Virus record (IMG/VR): IMGVR_UViG_3300032093_000021
Span: 62,001-126,000 of that record
Reading direction: 5' to 3' (one strand)
DNA: 64,000 nt
Source: a virus
Below, piece by piece: positions 18,874-27,199 of the stretch. A program made the translations under genes and the position numbers. Each line of letters starts with the position of its first letter. Position 1 is the stretch's first letter. The notes below the pieces were generated by a model, which saw only the letters and a list, made by a program, of their open reading frames with translations, was not told where the DNA came from and did no database searches.

Positions 18874-20715
18874 TTAAGAAATGGATACCGATTGGAAATT
18901 TTTAACCCTAATTCTTATATCTTTATTAGGAAATCTAATCTGATAAATTTGATTTGGAAGTGCAAAAATTGTACCATCAACTGGTTTGATCTCTCTCGTT
19001 TCTTTATTCAAATATTCCATAGATGTTTCAGATGAAGAATATTGTCCCCCCACATTGTTGAAAACTTGAATTGATGTAATTGATATAACACCATTTTCAT
19101 CTTGTATCAATCTATTTACATCTGAAAGATTTATATTTTGTCCTAACTGACGATCTAATGGATTAAAATAAGTAGTGATCTTATTGATTATTGAAGTTAT
19201 AACCGACCCTTGATTTTGTGTTGAATCTAAAACAACAGATATATCAAATGAAAGATCTATAACTTCGGCAGTTTCTACAGATATATAATCATTTAACATT
19301 CTGTAATTAGAAAGGTATTCAGCAATATTTGATACCAATGTGTTAGATACAATTTGAGTCAATGCACCTGATGTGTCGTAACTCAATATTTTGACTCTGA
19401 CTTTATTTTCCTCTTCAACTATTGCAACTTTAGCCGGCGCTCCAAATTGAGAAGGCATTTTTCTGATTATTGCTTCATAATCATTAATAGTTACTGCCCT
19501 ATTCTGAGCTGAAAAATTAAAAGACACGAAGTTTCTTACTTCTTCTAAAGTTGGAAGTCCCGCACCACCAATTGCCGCGGTAACGTTGTTACAAGATAAT
19601 GAATTAATGACAGAGGTGTTAATCTGTTCTGAAGGTCCTGTAACTGCAAAGTTGATAGTTCCAATCTGATTTATAACATTCACACCTAAATTAGTTGCCA
19701 AACCTCCACCTACTCTATATTGAATAAATAAAGTTGTATTTGGTGTTAATGTACTTCCCAACGAAAAATTATTCAAATATGACTGAATTGGTTGAGTATT
19801 GATGCCGGTTCTAGCAAATTCTCTCAATTGATCCTCGGCTGATGTGTTACCACCTCCAAAAGTCATTTTAAGAAATCCTTCAGGTGTAAACTCCGTAATA
19901 AATCTATTACTTGTGGAAATATATTTACCTACCTTTATTCCCGCATCATCACTTGGTTTTGTATTATCAGCAATAAAAACTTTATCTTGAGCTAACGCAT
20001 CAACCTCATACCATTTTCCTTGATTTGATAAAAATTCAGAATCAGTCGGAACGTTGGCATAGTTAGTTCCATCTTTTTGTATTACTGCAGTTACACCTAA
20101 AACGTTTTTTTCAGGAAGAAATATTTCAAAAAACGGTCTAACTTCTGTTGGTGTTATTGATTGTCTAAAGACTTTTGTGATACCATTTACCACAACTTCC
20201 CTTTTAACAATAGTATAATTAACCAAAATATTGTTAGCATTAAAATTCGGGATTTTCAATCTATTGGGAAACCCTTGAGCGTTATATGGTGATGCGAAAT
20301 CAATATCATTTACCGTTTCAAATACTTGTCCCGCCCCTTGAACTTGACTACCTCTTCTTATTATTCCTTCATATCTTTCATCATCTTTGTCACCAAACAC
20401 AGGAACTGTTATTGAGAAATCAACTAAAGCAACTGATGGTCTTTGACCTGGAAGTTTTAACCCATATGTTCTTGCGATGTTGAAAATAGAAGATTTTTGT
20501 TGAGCGTATTGTAGAACTGTTTCCTGAATACTTCTATCAATATGGAAATGCAAATTATCTGTAATCGCAGCATTTAGGTCTAAAAAGACAGAAAAAACTC
20601 CAGCGTCATTGAAATTATCAATAAGATCCGGATAGTATGTTCTAGCGAAATTTATTAATTCAGTTCTTATCCCCTGAAAATCTCTTGTTGTATATGATAT
20701 CCTTTTTTCTGCCAT
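18874..20715 (-). CDS. 6: baseplate wedge protein, gp6/Baseplate J-like
   Basis: 613 aa from the ATG at 20715 (MAEKRISYTTRDFQGI). A longer frame back to 20760 would overlap the upstream gp25 gene, adds a hydrophobic nonsense-like leader, and is rejected. The N-terminal pattern YTTRDFQGIRTELINFARTY followed by DLIDNFNDAG and an LDLNAAITDNLHFHIDR helix is typical of T4 gp6/Baseplate J family wedge proteins. The region QNRAVTINDYEAIIRKMPSQ with AKVAIVEEE is the conserved Baseplate-J core motif. The gene follows gp25 by 4 nt, the order seen in T4-like and P2-like baseplate operons. Six copies or more form the wedge ring that triggers sheath contraction (known for the family). Confidence 0.85.
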   Translation of the reverse strand: MAEKRISYTTRDFQGIRTELINFARTYYPDLIDNFNDAGVFSVFLDLNAAITDNLHFHIDRSIQETVLQYAQQKSSIFNIARTYGLKLPGQRPSVALVDFSITVPVFGDKDDERYEGIIRRGSQVQGAGQVFETVNDIDFASPYNAQGFPNRLKIPNFNANNILVNYTIVKREVVVNGITKVFRQSITPTEVRPFFEIFLPEKNVLGVTAVIQKDGTNYANVPTDSEFLSNQGKWYEVDALAQDKVFIADNTKPSDDAGIKVGKYISTSNRFITEFTPEGFLKMTFGGGNTSAEDQLREFARTGINTQPIQSYLNNFSLGSTLTPNTTLFIQYRVGGGLATNLGVNVINQIGTINFAVTGPSEQINTSVINSLSCNNVTAAIGGAGLPTLEEVRNFVSFNFSAQNRAVTINDYEAIIRKMPSQFGAPAKVAIVEEENKVRVKILSYDTSGALTQIVSNTLVSNIAEYLSNYRMLNDYISVETAEVIDLSFDISVVLDSTQNQGSVITSIINKITTYFNPLDRQLGQNINLSDVNRLIQDENGVISITSIQVFNNVGGQYSSSETSMEYLNKETREIKPVDGTIFALPNQIYQIRFPNKDIRIRVKNFQSVSIS

Positions 20716-20719
20716 AATA

Positions 20720-21181
20720 TTAAATATTAAGAACAACGAAATCTTTACTGCCAAAAACACCGTCCGTTACAACATACTCTATTCTAACCTTAGCAGTATA
20801 TTCACTTTGATTCAAATTCGGCATTGAAAATTCCCTGTTTGTTGCATCTCCTTCAGTGGTAACAACAAATGTTTCTTCCTCACTTGAAGCCGCTGTTATT
20901 TTTACATCAGTTATTTTTAAGTTTGGAATAAATTTTTCACACGCATCCCTAATATCCGCCTCTATATTATTAAAAGTAGGATTATCTAAAGGATCAAATA
21001 TAAATTCATATAACTTTGTACCGAAGTCAGGTAAAAAATATCTTGAACCTTTCCTTGTTAATAACAAATGAATGAGATCAGATCTGATTTCATCATCACT
21101 TGTATCAGTTAGTTTTAGATATTTTCCTACCTGTGAATCATTGAAAGGAAATGCAACCCCAAATGTTTTACCATCCGCCAT
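20720..21181 (-). CDS. 25: baseplate wedge protein, gp25-like
   Basis: 153 aa. DSQVGKYLKLTDTSDDEIRS followed by LIHLLLTRKGSRYFLPDFGT and KLYEFIFDP is the GPW/gp25 family signature: the 'L L t.kGeR…p.fG…l…lFdp' core. The size matches the family (about 110-150 aa). gp25 joins the wedge to the sheath-initiating ring in T4. A TATTTAT motif (21186-21192) lies 4 nt from the ATG. gp25 and gp6 being adjacent strengthens both calls. Confidence 0.88.
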   Translation of the reverse strand: MADGKTFGVAFPFNDSQVGKYLKLTDTSDDEIRSDLIHLLLTRKGSRYFLPDFGTKLYEFIFDPLDNPTFNNIEADIRDACEKFIPNLKITDVKITAASSEEETFVVTTEGDATNREFSMPNLNQSEYTAKVRIEYVVTDGVFGSKDFVVLNI

Positions 21182-21185
21182 ACTG

Positions 21186-21192
21186 ATAAATA
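21186..21192 (-). promoter_or_regulatory. TATTTAT motif ahead of gp25
   Basis: Sense strand GAATATTTATCAGTATGG; only 4 nt separate the motif from the ATG, as at 53343-53349 and 55146-55152. Confidence 0.5.
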
Positions 21193-21199
21193 TTCACTT

Positions 21200-21601
21200 C
21201 TATTTTTTTGATGAAGTTTTCCTAAATTTTATTAACATAGACATTGCTTTAAATTCTCCGGCCGCTCTCTCAATAGATGGAATTGTATCCGGATCTCCTC
21301 TTAACGCAAATTGTTTTTCCACCATTGATGATTCCATAAGAGCATTATACAATATATCAATTTCTTCCTTCGGTAAATAACCCAGTAAATTTGTATGTAA
21401 ATCTTGAGATAACCTTTGCATTATAACACAATTATCGTGGGGGTATTCATCTCTTGATAGTTTCTCAGCTGTATCATTTAATACATTGGATATATCATTC
21501 AAAATGCTTGATATCTTTTCAATACTTTCTTTTTCTACTTCGTCCCTTTGTCTTACGAAGTCAATAACATTCTTACAAATATCAATTATTTCTGAGATCA
21601 T
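21200..21601 (-). CDS. helical protein, unknown (133 aa)
   Basis: Starts MISEIIDICKNVIDFVRQRD. Strongly charged with heptad-like Leu/Ile spacing, so probably an all-alpha protein. The C-terminus is basic (KFRKTSSKK). It overlaps the DUF5522-like gene by 20 nt and precedes gp25 by 18 nt. No family is recognised. It could be a wedge chaperone or a small regulator; nothing in the sequence decides this. Confidence 0.55.
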   Translation of the reverse strand: MISEIIDICKNVIDFVRQRDEVEKESIEKISSILNDISNVLNDTAEKLSRDEYPHDNCVIMQRLSQDLHTNLLGYLPKEEIDILYNALMESSMVEKQFALRGDPDTIPSIERAAGEFKAMSMLIKFRKTSSKK

Positions 21602-21779
21602 CTCTTACGTTTGTATTACCTTTTATTCCCACCGGTTCAAAAGGACAATGTAGACAAGTTTTTCCGCAACAATGTCCCCTCTGAAGATGGTATTCTTCAG
21701 TAAATACTAACAAACCTTTTTCATTTATGTAGTATAAAGATTGATCTAACTTAATCTTCTTTTTTAATTCTTCTTTCAT
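21582..21779 (-). CDS. DUF5522-like small Cys-rich protein
   Basis: 65 aa. The block YYINEKGLLVFTEEYHLQRG followed by HCCGKTCLHCPF (residues 36-47) matches the DUF5522 pattern seen in small bacterial proteins ('vFTe.yhl.RG.CCg..CrHCP'). Four Cys (37, 38, 42, 45) and two His (31, 36) could bind zinc. Such proteins are common in Bacteroidota genomes as I know them, so this may be a host-derived gene. It overlaps the HNH gene by 29 nt. Function unknown. Confidence 0.65.
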   Translation of the reverse strand: MKEELKKKIKLDQSLYYINEKGLLVFTEEYHLQRGHCCGKTCLHCPFEPVGIKGNTNVRDDLRNN

Positions 21780-22266
21780 TTTGAATTTTTTTTAAGATTG
21801 GTGATAATTGAATAAATTCTTCGTATGTAAACCTATCTGATTTTAATCTATTACATTCCCAACAACACGTTACTACATTATCTTTGGTGTAATTTAAGTT
21901 GTTATCTTTTCTATCTAATTGATGCGCTCTACTATTCGTTTTACCCCAAACTCTAGAATACTCTTCATAAATGAGCGGTTCACCACAATAATGACATTCT
22001 TTAATTTTAATTATTTCTAAAAACTCTTCAAAAGTTAACTCAACTAATTTATTTTCTTTTTTATGTAACTTTAGTTCATTATATATGTATTTGTATGGTT
22101 CTTTCAATTGAGTACATCTCATACATTTCCCCGAATGTCTTTTAAGTGAAGATGACTGTATAGTTAATTCTTTTTTACATCCCACACATTCAAAAATGTA
22201 ATTATAATATCTATTTTTTCCTTTTACAATTTTTTCTTTTCTTAACGCATTTTCTTTTAATAACAT
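21751..22266 (-). CDS. HNH endonuclease with N-terminal zinc ribbon
   Basis: 171 aa from the ATG at 22266. The upstream ATG at 22317 lies inside the terminator stem-loop and is rejected; a TATTTAT motif sits 15 nt before the chosen start. An N-terminal zinc ribbon (CVGC … CMRC, Cys 27/30/48/51) is followed by a His-Asn-His nuclease core: CHYCGEP (Cys 91/94), AHQLDRKDNN (His 115, Asp 118) and CCWECNRLKS. The domain order resembles free-standing homing endonucleases of T-even phages. It sits in its own small unit between the reductase terminator and the DUF5522-like gene, consistent with a mobile gene inserted into the cluster. No sign of an intron in the flanking genes was seen. Confidence 0.85.
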   Translation of the reverse strand: MLLKENALRKEKIVKGKNRYYNYIFECVGCKKELTIQSSSLKRHSGKCMRCTQLKEPYKYIYNELKLHKKENKLVELTFEEFLEIIKIKECHYCGEPLIYEEYSRVWGKTNSRAHQLDRKDNNLNYTKDNVVTCCWECNRLKSDRFTYEEFIQLSPILKKIQNERRIKKED

Positions 22267-22281
22267 TATAGGTGTTTTATT

Positions 22282-22288
22282 ATAAATA
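22282..22288 (-). promoter_or_regulatory. TATTTAT motif ahead of the HNH gene
   Basis: Sense strand GATATTTATAATAAAAC, between the reductase terminator and the HNH start. It supports the shorter HNH start. Confidence 0.5.
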
Positions 22289-22301
22289 TCACCAATAATA
22301 G

Positions 22302-22327
22302 AAAAGGTCGGAAACATCCGACCTTTT
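22302..22327 (-). terminator. rho-independent terminator of the reductase gene
   Basis: Perfect 11-bp stem AAAAGGTCGGA / TCCGACCTTTT with a 4-nt loop, 19 nt beyond the reductase stop. The A/T ends of the stem give a T-run in either direction. Confidence 0.85.
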
Positions 22328-22346
22328 AATTTTATAGACCAAGCGT

Positions 22347-24206
22347 TTATTTTATTTCACAATTTCCCGCGAAACAAGCCAACTCACCACTTAAATCTGT
22401 TTCATCTGTAAGTTCAACAACTTTACTTAAATCCACATTTGATAGTGTTTTATACATTTTTTCAAATGTTTCTTTATCACAGTCTTCAAAAGGGGCTTGT
22501 TTATAAGTGTGATCGGAAAATGGTAATACTGATAAACCATTGTAATATTCCCGGTTCTCCCACATCCATTCACCAGCCAATTCCCAATCTTCAGGTTTGA
22601 GACTAATTGTTGCAGATACGTTGTGGGTATTCTCACCTTTTCTGTGTCCAGGTCTAACCCACTCTTGAGTAATTTTTTTAACTCTCTCAAGAAGTTGGAA
22701 TGGACTTTCGGTTCTTAGAATTGCCCCTTCCGGAGCTTTTTGAGGAACCGATATAACCGCAGTATCGTGAGGTCTAAAATATTCATCCTCAACAAGTTCA
22801 GGGTGATTTACATAAAGGTAAGTATAGATGGATTCGTTTTTACCAACACGAATTCTTCTGATATAATAATCATTATGCCAAGCGTGGATACCTGATGAAG
22901 TTCCAAGAACTAAAGATGAAGTTCCGGATGGTTTCACCGTAGTTGTTCTAGCCGCTTTATTTATACCAATTAATTCAGCAACTCTAGCATTTTCTTCTTT
23001 CACTATTTTTGATGCCGCTTTCATATCATAACCTAAAACAACACCAGAACCAATACCTGTCATTCCAACACCGATAAGAGCATCCTTTTCTGTTGTTCTT
23101 CTCCAAATATCTCTGAGATAATGGAAATCAGTATAGCCCGCTTGAAGCGTTCCAATAAATGTCGCCGCTTTAACTCTATTGTTGAAATCTTCTTGAGATT
23201 CAATATCGGACGCGTTAACTTCACAAAGGTTACAGAACTGATTTGGTCTTAGTGCGATTTCACAACAAGGGTTAGTCCCCCAATCTTTATCATTTGTGAA
23301 GTAAATGCCTGGTTCACCAGCCCCTGATGCTTCAACTCTTTTCCAAAGATCAATAAAGAAATCTTTTGTAATTTTATGTCTCAAAAGAACGGCCGAATTA
23401 TTTGCTCTTCCTCTTTGAGGATTTTGTTCCCACCAACTTCCTGATTTACAAGATATCATTTCATTGTCATCAGCACTGAATAAGGAGATAAGAGCCGCGC
23501 GTCGGATTCCTCCGCTAAGGACCGCATCTGCAATATGACATATCATATCGTGAACTTCAATCGTAGTCAGTTTTCCACCATCATTTTTGGAATCTAAAAT
23601 GCTTTGGAGTTTGTGAATACAATCTTTGAGGGGTTGGGGTCCGGGGGCTTTACCACCAGATGTGATTAACCTTGCACCTTTTGGTCTAATATCAGAATAA
23701 TCAAACTCAGGTGTTGATAATTGTTCTCCAAAATAAGATTTGAATAATACTTTAATAGCATCTGCCCAACCTTCAATTGAATCACCGATTAGGAATCTTC
23801 TTTTTCTATTAGCGTTTGGTTTTCTAATTTCAGGAAGTTGGTCAACGTGATGTTTTTGAACAGAATATCCAACTCCGGTTCCTCCAAGAAGTAAGAACAT
23901 TGTCTCTGAAAAACTATCTAATGAATCAATAGGAAGATATGCGCAGTTATATATCCTGTTTGGACTAATTTCAATTGGTTTACCACCAAACTGCATAGAC
24001 CTCATAGAAGGTAATACCTTTTTAGCATATACGTATTTGTATACCTCTCTGATTTCACTTTCAAGTTTTGGATATTTCTTGATGTGCATGTTCATATTTC
24101 TTGTTACGAGTTCTTCCCAAGTTTCTCTTCTTTTGAGTTCGGGAACGAACTTTGCGTATTTCATGTAGACAGTAATGTCAGACAAAATCTTTTGCGATTC
24201 ATCCAT
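22347..24206 (-). CDS. nrdJ: ribonucleoside-triphosphate reductase, class II (B12-dependent), monomeric type
   Basis: 619 aa. It reduces ribonucleotides to deoxyribonucleotides for phage DNA synthesis, using adenosylcobalamin to make the thiyl radical. Residues that can be seen: PSMRSMQFGG then NRIYNCAYLP (Cys 88, redox pair); LGGTGVGYSVQ; NPCCE (Asn 312, Cys 314, Glu 316: thiyl-radical cysteine and general acid/base); Cys 325 in FCNLCEVN (partner of Cys 88); KPSGTSSLVLG; and a C-terminal CFAGNC (Cys 611/616, the CxxxxC shuttle). This set matches the Lactobacillus-type monomeric enzyme, although it is shorter than that ~740-aa enzyme. No separate small subunit or glycyl-radical motif is present. 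It is followed by a strong terminator and sits beside the helicase gene. Confidence 0.92.
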   Translation of the reverse strand: MDESQKILSDITVYMKYAKFVPELKRRETWEELVTRNMNMHIKKYPKLESEIREVYKYVYAKKVLPSMRSMQFGGKPIEISPNRIYNCAYLPIDSLDSFSETMFLLLGGTGVGYSVQKHHVDQLPEIRKPNANRKRRFLIGDSIEGWADAIKVLFKSYFGEQLSTPEFDYSDIRPKGARLITSGGKAPGPQPLKDCIHKLQSILDSKNDGGKLTTIEVHDMICHIADAVLSGGIRRAALISLFSADDNEMISCKSGSWWEQNPQRGRANNSAVLLRHKITKDFFIDLWKRVEASGAGEPGIYFTNDKDWGTNPCCEIALRPNQFCNLCEVNASDIESQEDFNNRVKAATFIGTLQAGYTDFHYLRDIWRRTTEKDALIGVGMTGIGSGVVLGYDMKAASKIVKEENARVAELIGINKAARTTTVKPSGTSSLVLGTSSGIHAWHNDYYIRRIRVGKNESIYTYLYVNHPELVEDEYFRPHDTAVISVPQKAPEGAILRTESPFQLLERVKKITQEWVRPGHRKGENTHNVSATISLKPEDWELAGEWMWENREYYNGLSVLPFSDHTYKQAPFEDCDKETFEKMYKTLSNVDLSKVVELTDETDLSGELACFAGNCEIK

Positions 24207-24226
24207 AGTTTTAATTTTTAATAAAT

Positions 24227-25615
24227 TTATTTATTTGTTTTTTGAGATTCTCTCTCTTTTCTTCTTTCCAAGAGTTCCTTTACTCTTTCTTTGTTTTTTT
24301 CTTCTTTTTGTTCTTCGAAACCAAGGAATGTTACGGAGCTTTCTGTATCAATTTCCAATAGTTCATTGTCAAACTTACAGTTCTCAAATACTATACCATC
24401 TGATCCAATTCTTGATTTGGTGATGGCAATTGTAGCCAATTTCATTTCTTTTTGTTGTAAAGTTTTTGCGACTGAAATGATAACGTGTCCTACTTGTGCT
24501 TTTTTAATAGATCCACCCATTTGGTCGGTGGTGACAACCTCAGAAGATATAGAGCTTCTGTTACCCTGTGTTGCAGTCCATCCAACAAGATTGAGTTCGT
24601 GACACATAGCTTCAAATCCTCTCATAACAGATCCTTCACTTTTCCACTCATCACCCAAGTTCTTGTCCGGGACAATACAATCTATATAATCCAATACAAC
24701 CATATCAACTTTTGTTCCTTCCGCCACCATCTTTCTTACCTGATTCTTAATCTGAGAAAGTGTCAAAGTGTCAGATGGTAATTTTTTTAATATGAGTTCA
24801 TTGGGCATTTTTTCTTTTATATCAATCACCTTTTTCAATACCTCTTCTTTCTTATTTGACAACTCATCAGGAGAAATTCCGGTCCAAAGGGTGAAATGTT
24901 TTCTTTGAATGATCTTTAAGTTGTCCTCAAAGAATATCTGTAAAACATTGTATCCCAAATTGTAAGCGTGGTTCGCCATTTTAGTGAGTAAGGTTGATTT
25001 ACCTACTCCGGTTGGAGCAAGTATTACACCTATTTCTCCTTTCGCCAGTCCTCCTTTTAATAACTTGTCAATAGAAGGTATACCCATAGGTATTGGGTGT
25101 CTAAAATCGTCGTTTAATACCTCGTCAAGGTTATTAAAAACACTCTCAGTTCCCTTCTCTATCTCACCCACCTGAAGAGCACCTCTAACCATCTCTTCAA
25201 GAGCGTCATAATTCTCAAATTCACCCCCATCAATGATCTTTTGGGCCTTGGTTATTGCCTTCTGCAGTTCTTGCTGCTTACAGAATTTCAACGCTTTTTC
25301 CTGAACAAATGAAACACCCTCGAAAGGTGCTTCATTTATTTTTTTAAGTGTGTCAAGTATAATTTTGACTGCCAGATCTTGTTTGATTTCCGATTTTGTT
25401 ATCTGTTCAATAGTGTCAAAAGAAGGACTTGATTCATACTTTTTGTGGTATTCTTTAATCATCTGAATGATGATTTTGAAATACTTGTTTTCAAAGTAAT
25501 TTGGTTCTATAACATCTATTATTGAACGGGAAAAATCTTTATCTAATATGATCTGGTTAAGTAGTTGTATTTGAAAAGTGTCGCCTAAATAGTTAAAATT
25601 TTTGTCAGAATTCAT
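24227..25615 (-). CDS. 41: replicative DNA helicase, DnaB/gp41-like
   Basis: 462 aa. The N-terminal ~150 residues are helical, like the DnaB/gp41 collar. The RecA-type motor begins near residue 175 (IPMGIPSIDKLLKGGLAKGE) with Walker A APTGVGKST (200-208) and Walker B MVVLDYID. It has a glutamine-containing H3-like loop region (GWTATQGNRSS) and a C-terminal KTLQQKEMKLATIAITKSR segment. It unwinds duplex DNA at the fork and loads primase in this family; no primase is seen in the window. The lysine/glutamate-rich tail (about 35 residues) is a likely protein-protein contact. A TATTTAT motif lies 22 nt upstream. Confidence 0.9.
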   Translation of the reverse strand: MNSDKNFNYLGDTFQIQLLNQIILDKDFSRSIIDVIEPNYFENKYFKIIIQMIKEYHKKYESSPSFDTIEQITKSEIKQDLAVKIILDTLKKINEAPFEGVSFVQEKALKFCKQQELQKAITKAQKIIDGGEFENYDALEEMVRGALQVGEIEKGTESVFNNLDEVLNDDFRHPIPMGIPSIDKLLKGGLAKGEIGVILAPTGVGKSTLLTKMANHAYNLGYNVLQIFFEDNLKIIQRKHFTLWTGISPDELSNKKEEVLKKVIDIKEKMPNELILKKLPSDTLTLSQIKNQVRKMVAEGTKVDMVVLDYIDCIVPDKNLGDEWKSEGSVMRGFEAMCHELNLVGWTATQGNRSSISSEVVTTDQMGGSIKKAQVGHVIISVAKTLQQKEMKLATIAITKSRIGSDGIVFENCKFDNELLEIDTESSVTFLGFEEQKEEKNKERVKELLERRKERESQKTNK

Positions 25616-25637
25616 ATGTATAGTCCGTTATAATTTA

Positions 25638-25644
25638 ATAAATA
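25638..25644 (-). promoter_or_regulatory. TATTTAT motif ahead of the helicase gene
   Basis: Sense strand GTAATATTTATTAAATT, 22 nt before the ATG, in the 29-nt gap after the upstream stop. Confidence 0.45.
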
Positions 25645-26097
25645 TTACACCTCAAGCGGAAGTCCAAGGTAATCAAAAGTTAATTTTCTTTCGGAAAAAA
25701 TGTCAGTTAGATCCCTTAATATACTTTTTAGGTACGGGCGGACATCTACAGTGTATCTTACCTTCGGCGGGTATAGTTTCGCGTCAAACTGTCTATGACA
25801 AATTGTCTCATTATCAATCTTAATATACATATTGAAGTTCTCCGGACCCTCAGTCATTGACGTGTTCATAATGGTTGGGTCTTGGATGATGTAATCCATA
25901 TTGTCCAACATATACGTGGTTGTTTTCATCTTCAAACTATACTGAAGTTGGTTTTGAATACCACTCATCAACTCATATAACTCCCAAGAGTTCTTAACCC
26001 GGTGGTTATAACCTTTCACGTTAAAAAATCTTTGGACAATGATGATGTCATTTAATGTCAACAAAAATTCCAATTTAATTGCGTCCTGTTCTTTCAT
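25645..26097 (-). CDS. conserved-looking protein of the replication cluster, unknown (150 aa)
   Basis: Starts MKEQDAIKLEFLLTLNDIII. A mixed alpha/beta protein without recognised motifs. It overlaps the 5'-3' exonuclease gene by 4 nt (ATGA), so the two are translationally coupled. The position between exonuclease and helicase suggests a DNA-metabolism or replisome accessory role, but nothing in the sequence shows which. Confidence 0.55.
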   Translation of the reverse strand: MKEQDAIKLEFLLTLNDIIIVQRFFNVKGYNHRVKNSWELYELMSGIQNQLQYSLKMKTTTYMLDNMDYIIQDPTIMNTSMTEGPENFNMYIKIDNETICHRQFDAKLYPPKVRYTVDVRPYLKSILRDLTDIFSERKLTFDYLGLPLEV

Positions 26098-27104
26098 ACT
26101 TTTTTGTTTTTGTGTTTTGATTTTTCTTTTCTTGTTATTTTTAAAAATGGCTTTAAGAAGTTAATCCAAGCGTCGTCTTGTTTTGGTAGATACTTAAACA
26201 ATCCATCCTCCATCATCATCTTCATCAGGTTCTTATATCCTCTATCCTCCGGATCCAAACTATCTGAATAATAAGTTTGAACCATTTCTTTTGCCTGTTC
26301 TGTTAATAAAGGATTAGAGAGATCAATAATACTTTCATTTATCTGAAAGAATTCGTCACCATAAATTCCGGATTTCGTCTTTCCGGTTAGAAGATTCTTG
26401 ATTGCTGAGTTGTTTTTATCTTGTTCAAAAATTTGTTCCGCTCTTGTTAAAATATCGGAAATAGTTATCTTATCTTCAAGTATTTCGGGAAATAATTTTA
26501 CTAAAGTTTTTTCACCCATATAGTATATACCATCTATATTGTCAGACCTGTCTCCTGATAGAATCTTGAATGTTGAAACATTATAATGTGGAACTTCAAC
26601 TTCTTTCATAGGGATTTTATCTCCAACCTTATAGGTTTTCTTTGTATTAGGTGAGTAGATTGATACTTTGTCGGATATCAGTTGTGTAAGGTCTCTGTCG
26701 GCTGAAAAGATGACCTTATTTTCGTCTTCAGAGATTGAACAGTAATATGCGATCATATCGTCTGCCTCGTTGCCATCAACGTCTAATTGCCTTATAAACA
26801 CCTCCTCCAAATACTGTTTGATTCTTTGTTTCTGTCTTTCAAAAGACGCTAACTTATTTTCTTCTAATGGAGTTCTCCGGTTGAGTTTATATTGGGGGTA
26901 GATAAGTTTTCTTTTGGATGCGGACTCTTCACCATCCCAAAATACAACAACCTTATCAAAGTTTTGTTCCTCAACGAATTTTCTGATTGTATTTAGAAAG
27001 TGAAATATTCCACCAACGTGTTCCCCTTTATGGTAGAACTCTTTTACTCCGTGGAACCCTATTTTTAATAAATTATTTCCGTCAACTAATAATGTCTTGA
27101 TCAC
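26094..27104 (-). CDS. 5'-3' exonuclease / flap nuclease (T4 RNase H-like)
   Basis: 336 aa from a GTG at 27104 with an AAGGA-type ribosome site just upstream; the ATG at 27108 is out of frame. All acidic residues of the FEN/RNase H active site can be seen: Asp 8 (LLVDGNN), Asp 57 (VVFWDGEE), Glu 113/Asp 115/Asp 116 (NEADDM), Asp 136/Asp 138 (SADRDLTQL) and Asp 185/Asp 188 (GDRSDNI, helix-hairpin-helix start). YPQYKLNRR is the helical-arch motif. It removes RNA primers and flaps during lagging-strand synthesis. The lysine-rich C-terminus is like those that contact the SSB. It lies downstream of a terminator, so it should have its own promoter in 27105-27170. Confidence 0.9.
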   Translation of the reverse strand: MIKTLLVDGNNLLKIGFHGVKEFYHKGEHVGGIFHFLNTIRKFVEEQNFDKVVVFWDGEESASKRKLIYPQYKLNRRTPLEENKLASFERQKQRIKQYLEEVFIRQLDVDGNEADDMIAYYCSISEDENKVIFSADRDLTQLISDKVSIYSPNTKKTYKVGDKIPMKEVEVPHYNVSTFKILSGDRSDNIDGIYYMGEKTLVKLFPEILEDKITISDILTRAEQIFEQDKNNSAIKNLLTGKTKSGIYGDEFFQINESIIDLSNPLLTEQAKEMVQTYYSDSLDPEDRGYKNLMKMMMEDGLFKYLPKQDDAWINFLKPFLKITRKEKSKHKNKKV

Positions 27105-27135
27105 ACATCCTTGTTAAAAGATTAGAAAATGTTTT

Positions 27136-27147
27136 TATAAGTATAAT
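27136..27147 (-). promoter_or_regulatory. ATTATACTTATA element, copy 1 (possible middle/early promoter)
   Basis: Twelve bases on the sense strand identical to 29937-29948 ahead of the SSB gene. Both sit directly upstream of replication genes and lack the TATTTAT motif. TATACT could act as a -10 box. Confidence 0.4.
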
Positions 27148-27173
27148 ACAAAAATAACTTAAATCAAATAAAA

Positions 27174-27195
27174 AACCCCTCACTAAGGAGGGGTT
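27174..27195 (-). terminator. rho-independent terminator after uvsX
   Basis: Sense strand AACCCCTC-CTTAGT-GAGGGGTT followed by TTTT: an 8-bp GC-rich stem and T-run, 5 nt after the uvsX stop. Confidence 0.9.
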
Positions 27196-27199
27196 AATT

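Noticed and set aside
20716-20760. 15-residue N-terminal extension of the gp6-like protein (MFLAVKISLFLIFN…)
   Set aside because: It lies inside the end of the gp25 gene in another frame, looks like chance coding, and the ATG at 20715 begins the family-like sequence.
22267-22317. 17-residue N-terminal extension of the HNH protein
   Set aside because: Its ATG sits in the terminator stem-loop; a promoter-like box and a better start are at 22288-22266.
27149-27156. TATTTTTG (sense) before the exonuclease gene as a Bacteroidota -7 box
   Set aside because: No TTG lies 19-20 bases upstream; that position is occupied by the terminator stem.
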